Origin: Candidatus Peregrinibacteria bacterium CG10_big_fil_rev_8_21_14_0_10_49_16
GTDB lineage: Bacteria; Patescibacteriota; Gracilibacteria; Peribacterales; Peribacteraceae
Length of the DNA: 12,844 bases
Assembly: GCA_002772605.1 (NCBI GenBank)
Contig: PFDS01000039.1
Location: forward strand, 928 to 13,771
Direction of reading: 5' to 3'
Under the pieces are notes generated by a model. The model was given only the letters and a program-made list of their open reading frames with translations. It was not told the DNA's origin and made no database searches. Made by a program: the position numbers and the translations under genes. This document shows, in pieces, positions 7,587-12,844 of the stretch (its first letter is position 1; the number at the start of each line of letters is the position of its first letter).

Positions 7587-10301
7587 TTACTCTCCCAAGA
7601 TATTTCTGACAATTTCCTGCACGTTCTTCGTCGAAGTTTTTTTCTGAATGCGCAGGAGTTCGGTTTTGATGAGAGCCCGTCTTGCAGCATCCATCTTCTT
7701 GTACTCATCGAATCGTTTGCAGAGTCCCGCAGCCATCTGCGGATTAAATCCGTCGACACGAATAACGTGGTCGGCAAGGAAACGGTACCCTGCACCGGAT
7801 ACGTGGTGGAAGGCGAGTTTGTTCGCTGCGGCGAAGTAGGAGTAGAGTGCGCGGATGGTATTGGGATTCTGGTTGTCAAATTCCGGGATTTTTTCAATTT
7901 CTGCAAGACGCTCCATGATGTCATCGCGCCGGGAGAGTGCTTGACCCTCCACCCATTTACAGAACACGAGTTTGTGATGCTTCCACTGCTTATAGAATGA
8001 TGCGATTGTCTCATCACGCTGAGGGCCCTGTTCATCGCAAAGTAAACGGAATGCAAACTCCTGATCGGTCATGTTATTTGCTTCGTGGAATTGTTTCATC
8101 AGGAGAGAAACATGTGCCCCTCCCTCAAGGGAGGGGAGTTTACTAAGGTAGGCGAGACAGACGTTCTTGATACGCCGGGCAGCTATATCTTTGGCATCGA
8201 GAGAGTATTCTCCTGTGCTGTGATACTTGTCGTAGATAGTGAGAAGTTGATCTTCGTATGTTTCTGCGATGCTCTGTATCATGAATTCGCGCGCAACAAA
8301 GGCGTTATCGTAGTCGTACACATCCATGTCTTGCACCATTTCTCGCAAGCTTGGAAGAGCGAACATGCGTGCAGCAAAATCCGGATCGTCGTTGACGGAG
8401 TCAAGAATGGAACCATAGGCCTCAAGATCCTGCAGATCGACCCATAATGCTTTTTTTGCTTGCTGGTCGGCAATAAGTCTGCGCAGGATGATTTTTCCGT
8501 AGCGCTGCGCGGCGGCGTATCGGTTGTAGAGATTGCAGTCGTATTGCATCAGATGACGCAATTCTTCCGGCGATTGCTCCAATTGCAGCTTGACCGGAGC
8601 AGAGAAGTTGCGAAGAAGTGATAGTGTCGGCTGCGATGTTACATGTTCGAATACGATTGATTGTTGCTTCTTACGCATGTGGAGAATTCCCTTCTCCCAA
8701 GTACTCTCATCGTCATCATCTCTACCTTTGACCTGCAGAGGAATCTCTTGTCCATCTTCACCAATAAGGCCAAGTTCTACCGGGAAATGGAATGGTTTTT
8801 GATCTGCATGCGCCGGAGTTTGTTCAAGATGAAGCGTGTACGTCTTTTTTGCAGCATTATATTCCCCTTTTGCTTTCAACATTGGCGTTCCTTTCTGTTC
8901 GTACCATGTGTTGCGAAATTGCGTGAGATCCATAGCAGAAACTTCCTGCATGGCATCGATAAATTCATCGGTGGTAACCGCTTCACCGTCATGCCGTGAG
9001 AGGTAGAGACTCAACGCTTCGCGAAACTTCTCCTTTCCCATCATGGTGAACATCATGCGGATGACCTCCGCTCCCTTGTTGTAGACTGTTGCCGTGTAGA
9101 AGTTGTCGATCGTTTCCACTTCCTGCGGCCGGATGGGGTGCGCATTTGGTCCGGCATCCTCGGCAAATTGGGCAATGTTGATGACACGAGCATCGTCGAT
9201 GCGCTTGAGGGGACGGGAATGGAGGTCGGATGTAAATTCTTCATCCCGGAAGACGGTGAGACCTTCTTTGAGCGTGAGCTGAAACCAGTCACGGCAGGTC
9301 ACGCGATCGCCTGTCCAGTTATGAAAGTACTCGTGCGCGATCACACGTTCCACGTACTCGAAGTCATCGTCTGTTGCGGATTTCGGATCTGCGTAGGCAC
9401 AAGAGGAATTGAAGATATTCAGACCTTTATTCTCCATTGCGCCGGAATTGAAGTCATGGACGACGACAATTTTGAATTCATGGAGATCGCATTCCAGTCC
9501 GAAACGGTCTTCATCCCACTGCATGGATTTCTTCAGGCTCTCCATGGCGTGATGGCACTGCTTGATTTCTCCCTTCTCTGAAAAGATCCGCAACTTCACG
9601 TCTTTCCCGCTTGTTGTGGTGTACGTATTTTCGATCACATCCAGGTCTCCTGCCGTGAGTGCGAAAAGGTATGTGGGCTTGCGGAAAGGATCGTGGTAGG
9701 TCACTACATGGCTCCCCTCCCTGGAGGGAGGGCGTAAAGCCCCGTGGGGGCCACTCCCCTTTACGGGGGACACAGGGGAGGGGGTTACGTTCCCATTTGA
9801 TAAAAGCACAGGAAAACGTTTTTTATCCGCAATGATCGTCACCGTAAAAATACCCATGTTATCCGGACGATCGATGGATGGTGCAATCCATTGAAAACCA
9901 TGAGGTTCGCATTGTGTCACAAGACTTCCTCCGGAAACGTACACGCCTTTCCCGGATTTATTGCTCTCAGGATTGATCGTGTGATCGATCGTCAGCGTGA
10001 AATCCCCTTCCGGTACATTCTTGATGGTGAGAGTTTCTTCCTCACGCGTGTACTCGATCTCTGCATCGTGAATACGAACACTCTGCAGTTGAATATGTTC
10101 GTTGCAATTGAGGACAAGGGGCGATCCTGCAGACACTCCTGATTCAATATTATGTTGTACGGCAAGCGAAACGCGCACCTGCACTTTAGAAAGACTGCGG
10201 ATATCGAATGTCAGATGGGTTTCCGGTGTGAGGTAGACAGGCGGTGTGTAGTCTGCGAGACGCAGTTTGGTGGAAGATTTGGCAACTGTGGACGAAGGCA
10301 T
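7587..10301 (-). CDS. pepN: Aminopeptidase N (M1 zinc metallopeptidase)
   Basis: This is a 904-residue cytoplasmic M1 aminopeptidase that removes N-terminal residues from peptides. Visible catalytic parts are GAMEN (287-291), HEYFH (323-327, two zinc His and catalytic Glu324), zinc ligand Glu346 exactly 18 residues after the second His, and transition-state Tyr407 in TVYNKGAEV. The C-terminal region keeps PepN blocks such as KQFHEANNMTD. From memory of E. coli PepN (870 residues), numbering is shifted by a constant 26 across the active site, partly because of an extra ~15 residues after LLSNGN (166-171) that come from a GC-rich palindromic repeat. A second, smaller palindrome is also in frame. 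The ATG at 10301 is chosen because upstream codons overlap the exchanger gene and lack similarity. No Shine-Dalgarno is seen. It sits between the exchanger and the ATPase on the same strand. Confidence 0.95.
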   Translation of the reverse strand: MPSSTVAKSSTKLRLADYTPPVYLTPETHLTFDIRSLSKVQVRVSLAVQHNIESGVSAGSPLVLNCNEHIQLQSVRIHDAEIEYTREEETLTIKNVPEGDFTLTIDHTINPESNKSGKGVYVSGGSLVTQCEPHGFQWIAPSIDRPDNMGIFTVTIIADKKRFPVLLSNGNVTPSPVSPVKGSGPHGALRPPSREGSHVVTYHDPFRKPTYLFALTAGDLDVIENTYTTTSGKDVKLRIFSEKGEIKQCHHAMESLKKSMQWDEDRFGLECDLHEFKIVVVHDFNSGAMENKGLNIFNSSCAYADPKSATDDDFEYVERVIAHEYFHNWTGDRVTCRDWFQLTLKEGLTVFRDEEFTSDLHSRPLKRIDDARVINIAQFAEDAGPNAHPIRPQEVETIDNFYTATVYNKGAEVIRMMFTMMGKEKFREALSLYLSRHDGEAVTTDEFIDAMQEVSAMDLTQFRNTWYEQKGTPMLKAKGEYNAAKKTYTLHLEQTPAHADQKPFHFPVELGLIGEDGQEIPLQVKGRDDDDESTWEKGILHMRKKQQSIVFEHVTSQPTLSLLRNFSAPVKLQLEQSPEELRHLMQYDCNLYNRYAAAQRYGKIILRRLIADQQAKKALWVDLQDLEAYGSILDSVNDDPDFAARMFALPSLREMVQDMDVYDYDNAFVAREFMIQSIAETYEDQLLTIYDKYHSTGEYSLDAKDIAARRIKNVCLAYLSKLPSLEGGAHVSLLMKQFHEANNMTDQEFAFRLLCDEQGPQRDETIASFYKQWKHHKLVFCKWVEGQALSRRDDIMERLAEIEKIPEFDNQNPNTIRALYSYFAAANKLAFHHVSGAGYRFLADHVIRVDGFNPQMAAGLCKRFDEYKKMDAARRALIKTELLRIQKKTSTKNVQEIVRNILGE
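8117..8136. repeat. GC-rich palindrome inside pepN (9-bp arms)
   Basis: CCCCTCCCT (8117-8125) and AGGGAGGGG (8128-8136) are perfect inverted arms around a 2-nt centre. In pepN it encodes PSLEGG within KLPSLEGGAHVSL, a site where the protein is about 3 residues longer than E. coli PepN as I remember it. The arms share their core with the larger element at 9714-9783. Confidence 0.7.
9714..9783. repeat. Composite palindromic repeat element inserted in frame in pepN
   Basis: This is a ~70-bp G/C-run element with nested inverted repeats. CCCTCCCT (9715-9722) pairs with AGGGAGGG (9725-9732). CGTAAAG (9733-9739) pairs with CTTTACG (9759-9765). The outer arms are CCCCTCCC (9714-9721) and GGGAGGGG (9776-9783). 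In pepN it encodes a Pro/Gly/Ser-rich segment at residues ~173-197, between LLSNGN and HDPF, where PepN normally has a short variable loop. The frame stays open, so the element is tolerated in a surface loop. It looks like a dispersed palindromic element, comparable in principle to Rickettsia palindromic elements. Confidence 0.75.
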
Positions 10302-10331
10302 GACAAAAATACTTAAAGAAATGGGGCTGCA

Positions 10332-10340
10332 AGTGTAGCA
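10332..10340 (-). promoter_or_regulatory. Candidate extended -10 promoter for pepN
   Basis: On the minus strand TGC-TACACT (10340-10332) lies in the 65-bp gap between the exchanger stop and the pepN ATG. The hexamer ends 30 nt before the ATG, so a leader of roughly 20-25 nt is expected, unlike the leaderless starts elsewhere in the window. No Shine-Dalgarno sequence is present in that leader. Transcription may also read through from the exchanger. Confidence 0.4.
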
Positions 10341-10366
10341 GGATACAGGAAAAAGGCGAATCACAT

Positions 10367-11497
10367 TTACAGCGTTACCACAGATGCCATCCACTGTTCG
10401 ATGGAGAGAACATTGGGATTTATGACACTCATGATGTTATATCCAACATAGAGAATATAGAGAAAAATAAGAATATACCCACTTCTATGGCCAATTTTGA
10501 ATTTCTGCACCGCAAGGACGAAGAGAAGAGCAACGACCGTAAAGAAGAGAAGGAAAATGGAGGAAATCAGGTTCTCAGTGCTCACGATCACGGCCTTTCC
10601 AACGTAGAGAACATAGACAAGCCAGGGCAGGCCAAGGCAAATGAGAATATCGAAGGTATTGCTCCCGATGGCATTACTGACAGCCATATCTCCTCTACCT
10701 TGCTTCGCAACGATGAGGGAGCTCAAGAGATCAGGGATAGATGTTCCTCCCGCAAGAACCGTCAGTGCAATGATCACCTCAGGAATACCAACCTCTCTGG
10801 AGAGGAGTACTGCCAGCTCTACCAGTACCCAGCTGCAGGCGGCGATGAGCGCGATTGATGTAAAAAACACTCGAAGATACGTTTTGGGATGTTTGGAAAC
10901 ATCAGGAAGAAGTAGACCAAGCAGCCATCCTGTCCACCGATCGAGTACAAGAAATGCCTGATGTGATCTTCGTTCTTTTTTGTGCACTTTTTCTTCAAAC
11001 TTTTCAATCATCTCCACTCCCGTTTTAGCCCCATTGGTAAACCACCTGCTCCACTGAGAGAGCAGTAAGATATATACACCGTAGAATATGACGTAGACTA
11101 TGGCCTCAGCAAGCGTGATCATCCCATCACTGAATGTGAAGAGAAGGACGAGGATAGCCACGATATAGAAGAGCAGATCACGCACTACCGGTCTCCAATT
11201 GAGGTATGCCGTTGCCACAACGGCTGATCCACCGACGATGACGAGCACGTTGAAAATCGCGGAACCGACTATGGTCCCCGCACCGATGTTTTCAGAACCC
11301 GCTTTGGTGAGCGCGATGAGGGCAGTAAAGAACTCCGGGGCACTGGATCCGACGGCCATCAGCGTTGCTCCGGCAACGTCATGGGACAGCTTCAGGCGTT
11401 TGGCGATGATATCCAAACTCTCCACAAACCACTCTTCACAAATTTTTGCAAGAAGATAAAAGCTGACCAATAAGCCAAGAATATAAATGGTTACCAT
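10367..11497 (-). CDS. Na+/Ca2+ (K+-dependent type) exchanger, CaCA superfamily
   Basis: The protein has 376 residues from the second of two adjacent ATG codons (11500 and 11497); the choice is arbitrary, and residue numbers here count from 11500. It is an integral membrane antiporter that extrudes Ca2+ in exchange for Na+ or similar. Both inverted alpha-repeats are visible. Alpha-1 is ATLMAVGSSAPEFFTALIAL (45-64, ion-binding Glu56) with GTIVGSAIFN (75-84). Alpha-2 is LAGGTSIPDLLSSLIVAKQG (249-268, Asp257) with GDMAVSNAIGSNTFDI (270-285). Asp284 corresponds to the residue linked to K+ dependence in NCKX proteins. The repeats are separated by a charged loop (about 155-182). About ten membrane segments can be traced. 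It is probably first in an operon with pepN and the ATPase. The 42-45 bp divergent spacer shows a good promoter only toward the HD gene. Confidence 0.9.
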   Translation of the reverse strand: MVTIYILGLLVSFYLLAKICEEWFVESLDIIAKRLKLSHDVAGATLMAVGSSAPEFFTALIALTKAGSENIGAGTIVGSAIFNVLVIVGGSAVVATAYLNWRPVVRDLLFYIVAILVLLFTFSDGMITLAEAIVYVIFYGVYILLLSQWSRWFTNGAKTGVEMIEKFEEKVHKKERRSHQAFLVLDRWTGWLLGLLLPDVSKHPKTYLRVFFTSIALIAACSWVLVELAVLLSREVGIPEVIIALTVLAGGTSIPDLLSSLIVAKQGRGDMAVSNAIGSNTFDILICLGLPWLVYVLYVGKAVIVSTENLISSIFLLFFTVVALLFVLAVQKFKIGHRSGYILIFLYILYVGYNIMSVINPNVLSIEQWMASVVTL

Positions 11498-11525
11498 CAT
11501 AGTGATGTTCGCGCTTGTGAAGAAT

Positions 11526-11534
11526 TGTTACTAT
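11526..11534 (+). promoter_or_regulatory. Extended -10 promoter for the HD-domain gene (leaderless)
   Basis: TGT-TACTAT (11526-11534), the same nine bases as before the YceI gene, ends 8 nt before the ATG at 11543. This favours that ATG over an in-frame TTG at 11525, which would place the start codon upstream of the -10. A GTTC lies 22 nt upstream of the hexamer (11507-11510). Confidence 0.65.
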
Positions 11535-11542
11535 CCTCTGCC

Positions 11543-12418
11543 ATGTCGAAGGTCAGTATACCTCACGAGGCAATCGGATCGGAAGGGAAGATGCCGTATG
11601 CAGACATCCATAACACCTTTGCAAACAGTGCGTACGGGAAAATTTTAGAGCAGGAAGTGCGCTTTGGACAGTATCGTCATACGCCGGCGGATCATTGGAA
11701 AGCATTACTCGGCCCCGATGTCTGCAATCTGCAACATGCGTGGCTGGTCTACAATCGCACACGTGCTTTTCTTTCTCTTGCTTTACAGAAGGATCCTTCT
11801 GCCTATTCCTTTGATGAACAAGAGAAACTGCTGCTTACCGCCCTGTGTCATGACTGGGGGGAAGTAGTTGTGAAAGACCACGAATACGGTTCCAAAACAC
11901 ATGAAAAGGAACGTAGAGAAGTTGCCGCCATTCACCGTTTTGCAGGAGAGCTTCTTCCTGACCCTGCTATTCGCGATAAAATGCACTGGGTGGCTGATCA
12001 CATCGTGGATGGCAAAGTGGATCGCAGGGAGGCAATGAAGAGCAATTCGTATATTGGCACACAATTGCAAGAGAGCTTTGAAGCCATTGAACAACTTGAC
12101 TTCACCCGTACACCTCTTCGCGCATGGGATGTGCATCGGAGTATGTCCCGCAGAGATCACCCTGTGCAGCGGGCGGCACTACGCAGCATGGGACACACGA
12201 TCGTGTCTGCGCATATTCCCATCCTGACACACTACGCAGAGGACTTTACTGCCGTACATCATTACCTGCTTGCATGGCGCGCACACATTCAGAAAGTGAT
12301 TGATGATGATACGGAAACGGTTTTACGTGAATATCCTTTAAAAAAAGACACCTTCACTCCCGAAACTGCAAAAAACGTTCGAAGATTGTGGGAGGGGTGG
12401 TTGGAGGAGAATGGATAA
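11543..12418 (+). CDS. HD-domain protein (predicted metal-dependent phosphohydrolase)
   Basis: The 291-residue protein has no signal peptide or membrane segment and is probably cytoplasmic. The helical core carries the HD signature: His65 in LQHAWLVYNRT, the His103-Asp104 pair in LCHDWGE, and further acidic and His residues (DHEYGSKTHEKERREV, 112-127; HWVADHIVDGKVDRRE, 148-163). This arrangement resembles YfbR-like or HD_3-type phosphohydrolases acting on nucleotides, but I cannot place it in a named subfamily. The C-terminal ~90 residues are helical with no recognised motif. The start at 11543 is supported by the promoter just upstream; Met17 is an alternative. It is divergent from the exchanger and convergent with the sugar reductase, with 46 bp between the stops. 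Confidence 0.75.
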   Translation: MSKVSIPHEAIGSEGKMPYADIHNTFANSAYGKILEQEVRFGQYRHTPADHWKALLGPDVCNLQHAWLVYNRTRAFLSLALQKDPSAYSFDEQEKLLLTALCHDWGEVVVKDHEYGSKTHEKERREVAAIHRFAGELLPDPAIRDKMHWVADHIVDGKVDRREAMKSNSYIGTQLQESFEAIEQLDFTRTPLRAWDVHRSMSRRDHPVQRAALRSMGHTIVSAHIPILTHYAEDFTAVHHYLLAWRAHIQKVIDDDTETVLREYPLKKDTFTPETAKNVRRLWEGWLEENG

Positions 12419-12422
12419 AGGA

Positions 12423-12479
12423 AGTGTGTATCCTTCGACAAGCCCGCCTGCCGGACGGACAGGCTCAGGATGACACACT
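12423..12479. repeat. Intergenic inverted repeat between convergent genes, possible bidirectional terminator
   Basis: AGTGTGTATCCT (12423-12434) pairs with AGGAT-G-ACACACT (12467-12479) with one bulged base, forming a hairpin of about 57 nt. The inner part contains CTTCGACAAG and a GCCTG/CAGGC hairpin. The sequence TCCTTCGACAAGC...GCTCAGGATGAC resembles a dispersed intergenic repeat seen in many bacterial genomes. It spans the gap between the stops of the HD gene and the reductase and even supplies the reductase stop codon. No strong T-run follows on either strand, so termination is plausible but not proven. Confidence 0.65.
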
Positions 12480-12844
12480 CTTCTTATACCCCTGCAACGC
12501 CTCTTTCACCCGCTGATGGATATCAGGCAACTCCATCCCCTCCTCCCTCAGTTTGTCGCAACTTAAGACACAATTTGATCGCCCTGCTTTCGTTATTTGA
12601 TCCAATTGTTTGGGTTCCACACGTTCGAACGAATGATGTGGATCAACGTATTCCTTATATAATTCCATAATTTCGTAGGGCGACATCGCCCCCGGATTGA
12701 CAATGTTGTAGATACCTGTTGCTTTTTTTTCAATAAGCTTCTTCGCAACATCGAAGAGATCAGGTGCGTAGGTCATCGAATTCTGCACATCGATAACTTT
12801 GGCATATTTCGCAAGTTTTGTGATGAGATTTCTCTCGTGCGCAT
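12465..12844 (-). CDS. Nucleotide-sugar reductase, RmlD/UER (RHM C-terminal)-like; 5' part beyond window
   Basis: Only the C-terminal 125 residues are present; the frame stays open to the right edge. The visible order of blocks is ERNLITKLAKYAKVIDVQNS, MTYAPDL, TGIYNIVNPGAMSPYEIMELYKEYVDP and AGRSNCVLSCDKL. This is very similar in order to the C-terminal end of plant-type RHM/UER enzymes and RmlD-like short-chain dehydrogenases, which reduce a 4-keto nucleotide sugar to dTDP- or UDP-rhamnose. It probably acts in the cytoplasm to supply surface polysaccharide. The Rossmann NAD(P) site and catalytic Tyr-x3-Lys would lie outside the window, so activity cannot be judged. The last codons (KSVSS) and the stop lie in the repeat at 12423-12479. 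Confidence 0.82.
   Translation of the reverse strand, partial: AHERNLITKLAKYAKVIDVQNSMTYAPDLFDVAKKLIEKKATGIYNIVNPGAMSPYEIMELYKEYVDPHHSFERVEPKQLDQITKAGRSNCVLSCDKLREEGMELPDIHQRVKEALQGYKKSVSS

Noticed and set aside
10302..10394. N-terminal extension of aminopeptidase N to 10394
   Set aside because: The extra 31 codons overlap the exchanger gene end and are Cys-rich and unlike PepN N-termini.
253..12844. A defence island, toxin-antitoxin, CRISPR or prophage system
   Set aside because: None of the genes carries such domains and no spacer-repeat array or integrase is present. The HD protein and P-loop ATPase are not adjacent and show no shared system.

Overview
This 12.8 kb window is ordinary, densely packed bacterial chromosome with about 50% GC (estimated by eye). 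It holds nine complete protein genes and one cut by the right edge. Standard code fits: several reading frames end naturally at TGA, for example the sugar-dehydrogenase-like gene, so UGA is not read as glycine. Three traits suggest a Patescibacteria/CPR-type bacterium, perhaps Peribacteria-like: overlapping gene ends, a Ser-rich linker after an N-terminal membrane anchor, and small surface proteins with an SLH domain and Cys-rich modules. This placement is inference, because no rRNA or marker gene is present.

Layout. Positions 1-252 hold no recognisable gene. On the minus strand, a membrane-anchored GSDH-type beta-propeller protein (3281-2034) overlaps by ATGA with an ABC exporter (2037-253), forming a two-gene operon. 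Divergent from it is a cytoplasmic YceI-family protein (3342-3917), which overlaps tail to tail with a 2H-family '2'-5' RNA ligase' (4477-3914). Divergent from the ligase is a VanW-domain lipoprotein (4505-6049), followed by a secreted SLH/Cys-rich protein (6102-7034). The minus strand then reads, in transcription order, an NCKX-like Na+/Ca2+ exchanger (11497-10367), aminopeptidase N (10301-7587) and a P-loop ATPase/kinase (7577-6921). The ATPase reading frame runs 114 bp into the antisense of the SLH gene. An HD-domain protein (11543-12418) lies divergent from the exchanger. The last gene is the C-terminal part of an RHM/UER-like nucleotide-sugar reductase (12465 to the right edge, minus strand).

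Functional themes are the cell envelope and surface (exporter, propeller, VanW lipoprotein, SLH protein, nucleotide-sugar reductase), ion homeostasis, and peptide or nucleotide turnover. I see no defence system, mobile element with a transposase, CRISPR array, tRNA or rRNA, and no clear evidence for a new multi-gene system.

The most informative non-coding signals are two. First, an extended -10 promoter (TGnTAnnnT) sits only 6-8 nt upstream of the ATG at five genes, which implies leaderless mRNAs. Second, there are GC-rich palindromic repeat elements, two inside the aminopeptidase gene in frame and one more repeat that supplies the stop codon of the last gene.
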